From positions 31,425-95,424 of the forward strand of contig MU621094.1 of assembly GCA_025399215.1 (NCBI GenBank): DNA of 64,000 bases. The letters run 5' to 3'. The position numbers and the translations under genes are program-made. This DNA comes from Globomyces pollinis-pini (Eukaryota > Chytridiomycota > Chytridiomycetes > Rhizophydiales > Globomycetaceae). How positions within the stretch are numbered: the stretch's first letter is position 1; each line of letters starts with the position of its first letter. The notes beneath the pieces are model-generated. The model worked only from the letters and a program-made list of their open reading frames with translations. It ran no database searches and was not told the DNA's origin. This document shows positions 47,436-58,729 of the stretch, in pieces.

Positions 47436-48994
47436 ATGCCGGCTTACAGTTTTGTTACGCTGTTAACGAATGATAAGTATTTACCTGGTGCGATAATTCT
47501 TGCAAAGTCACTGAAGAAATCTGGCACTATTTATCCAACCACTGTCTTGGCTACTTTCTCAAATTTATCTGACAAGGCTGTAAATGTTCTTCAGCACACT
47601 TTTGACCATGTCATTAATGTGGATCTACTGCTCTCAAACGATCCAAGTAATCTAGCGTTACTTGGTCGTCCAGAACTTGATGTTACATTCACCAAATTAC
47701 ACACATTTAATCCTAAGCTGCTTCCATTCGATCGAGTCTGTTTTATGGATGCTGACACTATGATTGTACAAAATATTGATGATATATTCGAATTCGTAGA
47801 TCGACCAAGTGTGGAATTTGCTGCTGCGCCAGATATAGGATGGCCAGATTGCTTCAATTCTGGAGTGTTTGTGACAAAACCAAGCCAGAAAACCTTTGAA
47901 GAATTGATTTCTGTAGCCAATTCCGAAGGCAGCTTCGATGGTAATCATGGTTCATTAACAAAAAGGTGGTGATCAAGGGTTACTGAATACCTACTTCTCC
48001 ACATGGTCTAATGAACCAAGCGACCTCCCTAGAACTGCCAGAATACCTTTCCTGTATAATGTTACACCATCCACCTTTTATTCGTATTTACCAGCATTCA
48101 AAAAGTTTCATGATTCGTTAAAAGTTATTCATTTCATTGGCAACTCAAAGCCTTGGAAGTGGAGTAGGACTAGAGATGGTTCAGTTATACCTTGGTACGT
48201 TTATTTTGTTTTAATGTTAGTGGTGATGCTTCTGAACAGACCGTCTCACTTGTTCAAAAATGGTGGTCATACTTTGATGAGTTTGAAGTACATCAATTGA
48301 TTCATGGAATGATTTTGGACCGTGACTGGGGAAGGGTAAGACTACACACCGACATTTTTAATAATAGTACATTCCTCCAATGGAAACACTCGACAGTAAA
48401 CCCACTGAAGGGGGAGCCCATTATCATATTGGCGAGAATTTTAAAACATACGAGTCCACCTCCAAAGATTTTAAAAGCTATACTGTGCAGTGGAGAGATG
48501 ATGAACTGGGCCCATTTAGATCGAAATCACCAACCAAGCTTGTTTTTGACATTAAACCTCAAGTAAAGCAGCCAAAAAAAGAGTTATCTCCCAACGGAAT
48601 TGAGTTCTCTACCACTTCACCAACCAAAGTATCGCCAACAAAGGTTCCATCCAAAGCCATGTCAAACCCCAAAGTGAAAGTAAGTGCAGAGGTGCTCAAA
48701 GAGACGAAACCACATGTACCTCCGGCAGTCACAAACAATCAAACGACAGAAATCGGTACTATTGATTTAATGTATAAACCGGGAAGCGTATATACACTAA
48801 ATGAGTTTAAACCAGCCGTAACGACTGATTTGGATAGCTACACAGTCGAATGGAACAATGAAGAACTACACCATGGTATATCAAGTGTGACATCACCATC
48901 TACTCGCTTGAGAAGTCCAAGTGAAGCCGGTAAAGTGATTACTACGCCAAATTTTTCCATTAGCACCGAAGGTGTCATAACATATCACAACTAG
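47436..48994 (+). CDS. GLG1: Glycogenin
   Basis: Self-glucosylating primer of glycogen synthesis (GT8 family). 491 aa. Seen: FVTLLTNDKYLPGAIILAKSLK, KLHTFNPKLLPFDRVCFMDADTMI (DxD metal site), PDCFNSGVFVTKPS, FDGGDQGLLNTYF, FLYNVTPSTFYSYLPAFK and VIHFIGNSKPWKW. A Pro/Lys-rich linker leads to a C-terminal tail with two related motifs, FKSYTVQWRDDEL and LDSYTVEWNNEEL, likely glycogen-synthase docking sites. Exons 47436-47940, 47966-48194, 48221-48335 and 48368-48994 (1,476 nt) have introns of 25, 26 and 32 nt. The start is at MPAYSFVT, matching the family's short N-terminus. Confidence 0.93.
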
Positions 48995-49088
48995 AAACGT
49001 TTGTTGAATTCTAATATAAAACTTTCGTTTATTGAAATACAATTTTTTTGTTTGTTTTGGTTTGACAGTAACTGTTTTAATCAGCTAT

Positions 49089-50169
49089 TTAAGATAACGC
49101 ATAATCGATAATAAGTAAAAGAATACTTAAAAGTACAAATAATATCAAAACCCAAAATTTTGGGCCTCCAAATATTTCATCTGCTTTTTGCAAATGCTCG
49201 TTACCTTTCTCTATCGACAATGTAGATTCCTTTGCTTCGGAATGTAAAGAATCCACCAGCTCTGTTTGTGCTGCTAGATGAAGGTTTAACGTATTCTGCA
49301 TCTGAGACACTTCGTTTATGGATTGAGTTGCATTTCTATTGTTCTAATTCAGACAATACCCTACCTAACAAGATTTAAGGTTCCTTCCAGTTGCTCTATT
49401 AGCGAATTATTTTCTGCTTCAAGCAGTAACTTTTCTTCTATTGATAGTGGTATATCACCGTCGGAATCTGAGATAATCAATCCTTGTGACAAACTTTTCC
49501 ATTGTAATTAAGAACCATAGTTTACTTACCTAATGCATGAGCTGAATGAAAAAAATCCTACATTTCTGGTTCTTTACTAACAAACAACCTAAAAAATTAA
49601 ATTTCCAACTTCATTTTAATACTTCTCCCTTCACGTCATTAAAATAAGACAACACTTACAATTTTTCCTTTCGCAAGCTGACTAATTCGCTAATCGTCTT
49701 ATTCAGAGATTCTTTCTCCATTTTCAGCATAAAAAGTACATTTTCTCTGAATGATTGAAGACCAGAATTGGTATGACTGGTGCTAGTTGAAGATAATCTA
49801 TAATCAATGGCAGAAATCAAGTTTTTTATTGATTCCACCAGTTTTGATCTTGATGATGAATCCATTTTCAACACTTCAGCACTCTTAGGAAGTCCTACAA
49901 TCAACAATTACATTTGCTATGCCTTTTGGGGGAATCAACGTTGAATATACGTTTAATCCTAAGTACGGCTAAAGGATATTAGCAATCCAGTGAGTTACTT
50001 TCCATATGCTCAAAATATACATACGAATATCGTATATTTCATTCTTTATATTCGTCGTTTTCACTAACCATTCATCTATGGCTCTTGGTTTTTTCAATAT
50101 TTCCTGCTTTATTCCTTGAGTTGAATATTTCTGTTGCAAAATGATTAAAAACTCTTCAGTTCGGTTCAT
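49089..50169 (-). CDS. STX18: Syntaxin-18 / Ufe1-type ER SNARE
   Basis: t-SNARE for Golgi-to-ER fusion. The C-terminus is firm: an acidic LLLEAENNSLIEQLEGTLNL helix, then LVRNATQSINEVSQMQNTL, the SNARE heptads (AAQTELVDSLHSEAKE), and a tail anchor FWVLILFVLLSILLLIIDY. The N-terminus (IDEWLVKTTNIKNEIYDIR) fits the syntaxin-18 N-domain. Secure exons: 50169-49999, 49968-49912, 49883-49660, then the exon ending at 49365, and 49335-49089. Between 49659 and 49483 two solutions are in frame: one 166-nt intron (275 aa in total), or four short introns separating microexons of 6, 11 and 12 nt (281 aa). I cannot choose from sequence alone. Confidence 0.8.
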
Positions 50170-50564
50170 TACGTGAAGAAAATTATATGCTTGAAGATTG
50201 ATTATAATGTCACCTCTGGTCTACTCTGATAAAGAATTTGAATTTCAACAGAGGAATCATACATGAGACCATAATACAATTGAACTTATAGTATTAATGA
50301 TAAATTAAATCAAAGTACTATATCAACAATTGTATTACAATTTAGTTACTGTAATTCTTACTTTGATTGACATTCAATCCTAAATGCATTTACCAAAATA
50401 CTACTAAGTCAAAAACCATTTGACCAAATCAAGATTTAAACATTGACATCATAGCTACTTCTTCATTTGAAATCGACTCGGTATTTTAGTTTGGTATTGG
50501 CAATAATTGACTTGTAGTTGGTTGCTTATAATTTTTTTTTAAATTAACTTTCCTTTCTCTCCTG
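50170..50564. promoter_or_regulatory. Divergent intergenic, syntaxin / small basic protein
   Basis: 395 bp of AT-rich sequence between divergent starts, with a T-run just before the 50565 ATG. No gene is seen. Confidence 0.4.
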
Positions 50565-50804
50565 ATGGCTAAATTTGAAGGAAAGAAACCGGCAACAAAG
50601 TTACCAAATTACATTGAAAAGAGATGGAGACTGAAGAGAGAGAAATTGGCAAAGGAAGAGGAAGAATGGGACCAAATCGAAATTAAAGAACTCTTGGAAG
50701 AACCAAAGGAACCAAAAAAACAAAAGACAGTCGTCAAAAAACTGTTAACACACAAAAAGAAACCAAAGAATAAGAAAATTGTTGGAAAGAAAGAGAAACA
50801 GTAA
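50565..50804 (+). CDS. Small Lys/Glu-rich basic protein, unknown
   Basis: 79-aa single-exon frame beginning MAKFEGKKPATKLPNYIEKR. The N-terminal third (KLPNYIEKRWRLKREKLAKE) looks like a charged helix; the rest alternates EPKEPKK and KKKPKNKK blocks and is probably nuclear or nucleolar. The composition differs sharply from the flanking noncoding DNA, which supports coding. No family is recognised. It ends 134 bp from the convergent stop of the next gene. The reverse-strand 68-codon frame here is its shadow. Confidence 0.6.
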   Translation: MAKFEGKKPATKLPNYIEKRWRLKREKLAKEEEEWDQIEIKELLEEPKEPKKQKTVVKKLLTHKKKPKNKKIVGKKEKQ

Positions 50805-50937
50805 TGGAAGGTCAATTGGGTATATATTTACAAAGGATGCCCAATTTTCTTCAACAATCTCTACATTTACATGGTATAATATTAATAAATCCCTTCAATT
50901 CTAGTCTCATTTATATACATGAGAGAACCACTCTTCA

Positions 50938-53900
50938 TTAATCTAATAATTGATTCAACCAATCCACAAGTCCGATGTTATTGTTGACAAGAGCATTGGA
51001 ATTCATAATCATAGAATTTCCTCTCTCTAGGTTGTGGAAACTCAGTGCAGATGTGAGCTTTTTGAGTTCCGTATCATTCACTTTTCCAACTTTTGCAAAC
51101 TTCTTTATGGTAATCCTAATGTTAAATTCATAAATATTACTGATCATTCAATAATATCATGCATTGCGCAGTATTGATTGGGATTCCCATCTTCGATTCG
51201 AAATTAAACAAGCATTTGGAAAGGACCAGTAAATGTCGATGAACGGCAACAAGCCCCTTTATCCAATTTATCAAATCCATGTCTAAGTATCTGTCAGTCA
51301 TTACGTAAGGCGAAACAAATTGTAAATCAGAAAGCATGTCAATGAACAGAGTATGGTCTAACAAAAAAATTTCCTTTAAGCTTGGATGAAGGACTTCTTT
51401 AACCAAGAAATCATGACCCTCGGTGATAACCATAGATGCCTGTTTCAATTTTCCATCAAGTAACCCATTACTGTATAGTTTTCCATAATCTACAATTTGT
51501 GAACGATTCTTATCGAATTTAAGATGTTTCACGGCCAATTCAATTGCTTTGATAATACTCTTCTTCATAACTGGTAGGATCACTTGAGGGGTTGCTTGAA
51601 TAAAAAAAGATGTGCCGATGGTATCTGTCTGCAATCTGGCAGTATTTTGGCCCTCTTCATGGGATTCGCTTGTCTCGTCTTTCAATCCAAACAAAGGAGC
51701 ACTTCTTGCATGTGCCATTTTTGATGGGAAGTTTTCTTGCTTGAGCGAACTAAATGAATCTTCTCTCGTCATCATAAAACGTGAAGACTTTTGGATATTC
51801 GGTTCCACCACATCTATATAACCCTGCTTCAAAATAAATGCATCTAAATCAATTTCTAACTTTGGAACATCTACCAATTCATCAATATTCATAGTGCCAT
51901 CTGTTTTTCTATTGAAATGCTGTTGAAGAATAGACGAGCTATCAAAGTTGGGTGTGATCGTTACTTCTTCTGCCAATTTATCCTTTTTTAGCAAATCAGA
52001 ATTATCAGGGTTGCTTAACAAATCAACTAAGGATTGAATTTCTATATCTTCCTTCGTTGGATTTTTTAAAGAGTTGTTGTCCATATTAATGATGCCCTTT
52101 TCGAAAAAGTTTTCTGATGGTGTTAAAATGTGTTCTTTTGAGTTTTCTTCAACTAAATCAACTGCATTTTTAGCAGTAATATTTTCAATGAATCTATCGT
52201 TATGTGATTCGATCATCACTTGATCACCTTTTTCGAGAACTGCTTCCATTTTTGAATCATTATTGATGATGTCGCCTTTAATATAGTTCAAAATTGTTTC
52301 ACAATCATGGGCCGGCTTCCAGATACTTGTGTCACCTACAGAATACAAATTGCCAATACTTTGATCGTCGACTGTTTTTTCCTTTTCTCCAACTACTTTC
52401 ATCTGTTCATCACAATTGAAGGAGTGATGATTCGTAATTGGGTTAATACTATCATTGATATTTTCTGAAATAATGGGATCTTTGTCTGAAAGGGTATTCG
52501 AATGGTGTAGTTGTGCAAAGCTATCCTTTACAACCAGTCTGTCTGTTGATGCTGATTTGAAAATATTGTCCATAAACAAATCGTTTTCAAAGTCTGCACG
52601 GCCTTTTAAATTGAGCTCTACATTGCCAGTGTTTGGTTTCAAAGTACCATCCACAGAAAATTCGTCTCCATTGTTTTCTACTTTTTCCTCATCAAACGGT
52701 GAAAAGGAACTTAGTGAATAACTGCTTTCACTTTTAAATTCATTCACATCATTTTCTTTAGGTGAATGGAAGCTAGCATGAGAATCTGCTCCATAATCAT
52801 ATGTATCTATATTTCCACTTAACCATGTATGTTGAGTAGCTTTAAAAGAAGAATGATTCTCGTCCGGCTCATCTATTATCTTACTAGACAGTACATCATT
52901 TCCATCATTGCAGACGTTAAAACTTTTTTCGCTAACAGCAGTGTTTGGTAAGGCTGCCAATGGCTGAGCAGATACTTTGTCTTCTTTAAATAAATTCATA
53001 CTTTTTCCACCATCAATATTGCTTGGTATGCTTGATAGTGGTATTCTGGAATCATCGACAGTTTTTATATTCGAAACATCGACGGTTTTTGTATGATGAG
53101 TATTGGCTGAAGGCGTCACCACTGGTTGAGAAGACCGACTCCTTTCTTTAATGATTGTAAGCTCCTTTTCAATCTCAAGATCCTGGCATGGGACTGGTGA
53201 TGACTGTCCAATCGGTGTATCACATTTCTTTACTTCCAGTACTGCATCTTTCTTCATTGAAGTTGCACTGTGTGATTTTTTATATGTGTTGTTCTGTTGT
53301 GATGCATATCTGGATAATAGGTACTGAAGTCGATCTGAACCTACGTCTTCACTAGCAATTGGCATTTCTCGCTCTTCCGATTCCACACTATTATTGCTTA
53401 AGTTACTGGAGAATATTCCTTTGAAAAAGCAGATAGAGTGATATTTTTTTCCATGGGATAGAATGCTTTTGATTTTTTCCATGGAGCTGATGTCAACGGT
53501 TAACGATCCTCGTAATACTTGCTTCTCAGTTTCAATAATGATTGCATATAGTTCTTTCAGGTGAGTGTAGTGAGTCTCTCGGGTAGGTATGGCCTTCATA
53601 TTCTGACCAACTAACGTTTCAATGATACCTAACGTTTGAACTCGAATGCTACTAAATTTCACAACCAAAAGGCGTTGTAATACTATCAAAAAACTTTTCA
53701 AAACCGAAAGGTTGCAAAATGGAATCACCCCCTCCGCATCGTGACTTCCCACCAGTACTCCATCAACAATGTACACTATTACATTCAGCTGTTCTTCATT
53801 CACATGAGATATCCAATGCAGGAGCTGCAATGATAGTTTAGAAACCCACTGCAGTGGATATGGTGTCTCTTTGTACAATTCACAACGGGAAAAAATATGT

Positions 53901-55637
53901 TTAGTTATACTTTTTGCCAAATATCCAAATGACGTCTTTTCTCTCTCTGACTTTTTCCTAAAATGTGATGAAAATTAACATTTCTTACAATGAATTAAAC
54001 AGAAACTGACCAACTAGAGTGGTAAAATGTCTAAACGCAGACTTTTGTAACACAATGGTTGCTGATTGATCACCGTAAAACTTACAGGTTTTAATGTCGG
54101 AATGGATTGTCATATGGTTTGTGGATTTCGCTATCGAAAACAAAGCTAAAACATCACAAACAAAATGTCTGATTTCAACGCAGTCATCATCCATTAATGA
54201 GAGCAAAATGACCGAATTCTAAAAATAAGCCAACATAATAGATACATTTTCTAAATCATCAGGGAAGCAAGTAAGTAATGAACGGCAACAAAATTGTCTT
54301 AGGAAGCGGGTATTTGGGTGGGCACTATCCAGTGCACGTTTTAATGGCACTTCATTCAATTTTGAATTTACCAGACATAATCTTTTGCATGCGATAGTAA
54401 GAATCCAATCAGATATACATTTCTTCCAATTCACTACGTGCTGTCTATTTACTGATTTCGATTGGTAATCTTTTTCGTTAAATTTTGAGATATTTTACCT
54501 GATACAGTAAACATTAGCAATCCTTGGACAAGCTTTTCACATTCATCCCAATTGCGCTCCAAAGCAGCACAATGTGCCAAGAATGGAAAAACTAAAACGT
54601 GAAGAATCGGAATTCTGTTTGGATTCGTATAATTATTGACCATCTCCAGTAGGTATGACGTTACTGTTGGACTTAGTACACATGATCTAATGTACATAGG
54701 GCAGTTTTCAATACTTTCTTTAAAGAACACTTCCATTATAAAGAAAAATTTGCCCACCAACGCTAGAAACTGGCATTCATTTTCGAATTGCGTGGTAGTT
54801 TGCGGTGCAAGTGAAAGAAGATAGGTGGCAATAACCTTGCTGCAATTGGAAAACAGTTCAAAAATCGGAGTTACTGATTTATCTATATGCCAGAAACCAA
54901 ACTGAAGAATATCATTCACCCAATGTTTACAAAATGTTTCAGGTGAATTAAATAAAAATAACTTTGCGTGTGTAGTTTGATGTACAGTACAGCAAAGAAG
55001 ATTGGATAAACAGAAATAGCAATCATATATTCGCTAAACCGAAGTTACTGTAACATGTCTTACTGAATTTAGGTTGGTTCCATTCTTCATTTGTTGTTTT
55101 AGATCCTTTAGGAAGTATCTGGTGAACGAATCAAGGATTTCTAAAAATGAGATATTGCTGGATTTTGATGAGCTTATCAATTTCATGATGAAGGTATTTA
55201 ATAACTGAATACTAGCATCAGATACTTCTTGTGTTGATCCAAATATCAGAGAATGAAAAGCCTAAAAATTTAAGAGTAATAGTTCAAACCTTGGATATAG
55301 TTGAAGTTGTATTAAATTCGAAAATAGACAAGATATCAGAGCTGTGTATAGATTAATCAAGTAGAACAAACCTGTTCAAAGTTTCCATAATATGAATCCA
55401 AGAAGATAAGAAAACCAATTGATTATTAGTTTCTAAATGAAAGTCTGATTGAATAGTTAAAGAGTAATTGAGTGACCACATCAGTAATCGACAACAATCA
55501 ATTCTATTACTAAGATGATTAAATTTTAGTATATTTGGATTTAGATTATGTATTTTTGGAATTGTATCTCTTAGTATAAGAATCCAGTGTGATTTTAGTG
55601 CCTGTTTTAGATTTAAATCTTTCCATCCATTTAACAT
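50938..55637 (-). CDS. Large helical-repeat protein, unknown (1,469 aa)
   Basis: Eight exons: 55637-55372, 55341-55290, 55261-55064, 54961-54499, 54451-54246, 54218-53989, 53957-51141, 51115-50938 (4,410 nt, in frame). Introns are 30, 28, 102, 47, 27, 31 and 25 nt; the 102-nt one is least certain. Residues 1-~640 are helix-rich, like ARM/HEAT repeats. Residues ~650-1,170 are Ser/Asn/Asp-rich and probably disordered. The final ~300 residues are again helical (KKSIIKAIELAVKHLKF, LINWIKGLVAVHRHLLVL). There are no catalytic motifs, signal peptide or membrane segment. It could be a scaffold, an adaptor or a cytoskeletal protein; I do not recognise it. Confidence 0.75.
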
Positions 55638-55930
55638 TGATTGTTGTCACGGTAAAAAAGAAACCCAAACAGTACCAAACACACAACCAGTTATAAAAAC
55701 AAGATGAAGAAACAGTTATAGAAACAGTTATAAAAAGACAAGATGATAGAAAGAACTTTAAAAGTTTATTGACAAATCATAAGCAAGAACATTGGAAATT
55801 AGGGAGACTCTACTATCATTCATCAATAACCTTGATTAGTTAGTTACCTTCCAAATCATTTATTAACTCACAGTAGATCCAAACGCCACATTGCCTTTAA
55901 ATTTTTTAATTCAAATTCTTATACTTTCAA

Positions 55931-57772
55931 ATGTCTTTAAAAAGGTAGAAAATCTTATACAAATTTGATTGTAGTCTATTACCAAAACCAAAATTACCTA
56001 CTTCAAAATGGGATATTGAAGAAGATATCACTCCAATTATCACTAAAAAAAAATCTTCCATCCCAAAATATGGAAAAAGATCGGATTTTATACCACAAAA
56101 CCAAAAGGATTTCGGTGATGGAGGTGCTTACCCAGAAATTCACATTGTACAGTACCCATTAGGAATGGGAAAGAAGAAACAAATGGGTGCAGACACTTCA
56201 GAGACCATTGCTTTACAGACTGACAAAGATGGAAGGATAAGATACGATCTAGTTTTGCATCAAGGTCAAAATGGTGCAAAAAAGATCATACATTCCACCT
56301 TAAATGATATGACTGCTCAGGATATTGGAGAAGTAGAACTTCAACCTGACCTGGAAACTGTCAAACAAAAGACTGAAGAAACCCGATTAGCATTAGAAAA
56401 AGCTTTTACAGGTATGAGCTTACATCACACTTTCATCTATCTATCCTGAACTTGTATATTGGTAAATGATTAATGTTTTTAGCAAAGGAACAATTCGGCA
56501 AACCTATATCATATGCATCTAAAATGAATGCTCCTACCTATGTTAAATATGTACCATCTGAGCAACAGAACAACACTTCGGCAATTGCTACATCTCGTAT
56601 TGTTCGATTGCAACAAGCACCTGTAGATCCAATGGAGCCACCAAGATTCAAGCATCGAAAAATCCCGCGATCAACTGGTTCACCTCCTCCTCCGGTCTTG
56701 CGTTCACCCCCAAGAAAGGTCACAGTTGAAGAACAACAAAATTGGGTCATCCCTCCATGTATCTCAAATTGGAAAAACGCAAAAGGTTATACAATCCCTC
56801 TAGATAAACGATTGGCAAACGATGGTAAAGTTGATTGAATTCATGTTCTATCATAGGCCGTGGTTTGCAAGATGTCTCTATAAATGATAATTTTGCCAAA
56901 CTATCAGAAGCTCTATTTATTGCTGATAGGCATGCACGAGAAGAAGTCAAATTGCGAAGTGAAATGTTAACAAAATTAGCCGTCAAGCAAAAGAAGGAAA
57001 AAGAGGAAAAATTGCGACTGTTGGCTCAAAAGGCCCGTGAAGAGCGAGCTGGATTCGGCACTAGCTCAGGTAAATATTCGTGAAATAGCTGAATTATGTA
57101 GCTGTGCCAGATTTAGACAGTGTACTTGAAGACAGTGGCTCCTCAGAGGAATCAGAAGAAGAGGAATTGACCGCAGCAGAAAAAAATAAACTTCGAGAAC
57201 GTGAAGAATTAAGAAAGGAAAAGGCTAGACAAAGAGAAAAGGAATTAAGAATGTCGAATATGGGTGAAGAGAAGAAAGGAAAGCAGTCACAATCAAGGTT
57301 TGTTTGAATATTGCTGATCAATAGCCAAGCAAAACGTGATATATCTGAAAAGATTGCACTAGGCCTGGCACAACCTACAATATCGAAAGAAGGGATGTAT
57401 GATCAGAGATTGTTCAATCAAACAGCTGGGCTAACTTCAGGATTTGGGGGAGATGATGAATATTCACACTTTGATAAGCCTTTATTTAATCATGGAGCAG
57501 CGCAGTCTATTTATGTGCCTCGAAACCAAGCAAAGGAGTTTGCCTCAGGTGTAGAAACGGAAAAGATTAATAGCTTGTTAACAAAGACTCAAGGTCCAGG
57601 CCATAAAGGATTTAAAGGAACAGAAAATGCAGATGACCATATTCGATCTGGCCCAGTACAGTTTGAAAAGGAGGGTGATGTTTTTGGTGTTGATGCCTTC
57701 CTATCTGCGGCAAAACGCGGTCGAGGAAATGAGGAAGAGCAAGGATCATCGAAGAAGAACAGGTCCGGATGA
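55931..57772 (+). CDS. SNW1: SNW1/SKIP (Prp45) spliceosome protein
   Basis: Spliceosome component of the NineTeen-related complex, also a transcription coactivator. 549 aa. Seen: LLPKPKLP start, DFGDGGAYPEIHIVQYPLGM, PMEPPRFKHRKIPR, SPPRKVTVEEQQNWVIPPCI, the core SNWKNAKGYTIPLDKRLA, GRGLQDVSINDNFAKLSEAL, the charged coil KAREERAGFG, KRDISEKIALG, YDQRLFNQTAGLTSGFGGDDEY and AQSIYVPR. Exons: 55931-55944 (14 nt), 55975-56411, 56483-56824, 56857-57069, 57102-57297, 57325-57772 (1,650 nt). Introns are 30, 71, 32, 32 and 27 nt. Its presence with ultra-short introns is of interest, since Prp45 helps splice substrates with weak signals in yeast. Confidence 0.95.
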
Positions 57773-58042
57773 TTAAATAAATAAATTCAGTATTTATGGT
57801 TGTCGATAATCAAATAAATCAGATGTACTGCTATACTTTTTTTGTAAACGATGAGTATCTATCTGTTTGTGCAACACTAGTCATTTCTTACTCATTCCCA
57901 CACCAATACCCCCATATCTTACTCATCGAACCCCATGTATTACTCATCAAGATCCCACAACATTTGCGTCGTGAATCTGACTCTAAATGTTGATTCCAAC
58001 TGAACGATGTATAAATAGTTTCAACAAATCAAGCAAACGCAA

Positions 58043-58594
58043 ATGATTCTATTTGACTGCTTTAATGGAAGGCCAGAAAAGTTGCAGTTACCAAGCGGGT
58101 GTGCTATTGAGTCATACAGCATTCAACCTAAAAACGACTTCTTCAACATCAAGACATCTGCACAACTCCACTACTACGTATCAAATTATCCGTCTAGCAA
58201 AGGAGGCGGATTAGCATGGAATCTTCAATGCTTGGTTTTATCTACCAAAGAATTCTTTCAAATATCAAGAAGAAAGAATGCAAACCATATCTTGATTAAT
58301 GGCAATTTAAATCATTATATGCTTCAATGGAAATATCGTATTGGGTGTGACTATGCTATCTATATATTGTCTGTTGCAAATCTTGTTCTTGGACAATGGA
58401 TTGCGAAATCATTTGGTGGGTACAAGTTTGTGATGGATGGTCATATTTTGGCTGAATTGGATGAACCAAATGAAGCAGGCACGTGGGGAACGATAACTAT
58501 TCATCCGGAAGGACGGGGAAAGAGTTCATTATTGGTCATTTGTGCCTTCATGATCGCGTATCGTAACCTTCATTCGAGTTCAAAGGTACACTGA
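58043..58594 (+). CDS. Tubby/LURP-one-like beta-barrel protein (copy 1)
   Basis: 183-aa single-exon protein with mostly short beta-strand-like segments, a W-rich middle (LQWKYRIG), and the end LAELDEPNEAGTWGTITIHPEGR followed by a hydrophobic helix (SLLVICAFMIAY). A strand-turn-PEG-helix end is what Tubby-C/LURP-one-like domains and fungal DUF6593-type proteins show. That fold assignment is inference. Its C-terminus resembles the gene at 62655-63215 (LAQANF...GSIQVFPEGR...LIPTALMILY), so they are diverged paralogs. Its stop is 135 bp from the convergent DUF4203 stop. Confidence 0.6.
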   Translation: MILFDCFNGRPEKLQLPSGCAIESYSIQPKNDFFNIKTSAQLHYYVSNYPSSKGGGLAWNLQCLVLSTKEFFQISRRKNANHILINGNLNHYMLQWKYRIGCDYAIYILSVANLVLGQWIAKSFGGYKFVMDGHILAELDEPNEAGTWGTITIHPEGRGKSSLLVICAFMIAYRNLHSSSKVH

Positions 58595-58729
58595 ATTCCT
58601 TTAGCACTCATGCTTGTATCATCCATCGTGTGAATATTATTCACACTTCATTAATCTTCACGCACTGAAAGATAATTGTACATGACCAGTTTAATATAAT
58701 TAATATAATGAAAAGCAAAAACATAAAAT

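Noticed and set aside
57796..57993. 65-codon plus-strand frame between SNW1 and the Tubby/LURP-like gene
   Set aside because: No family, no suitable splice partner, and base composition like the surrounding intergenic DNA.
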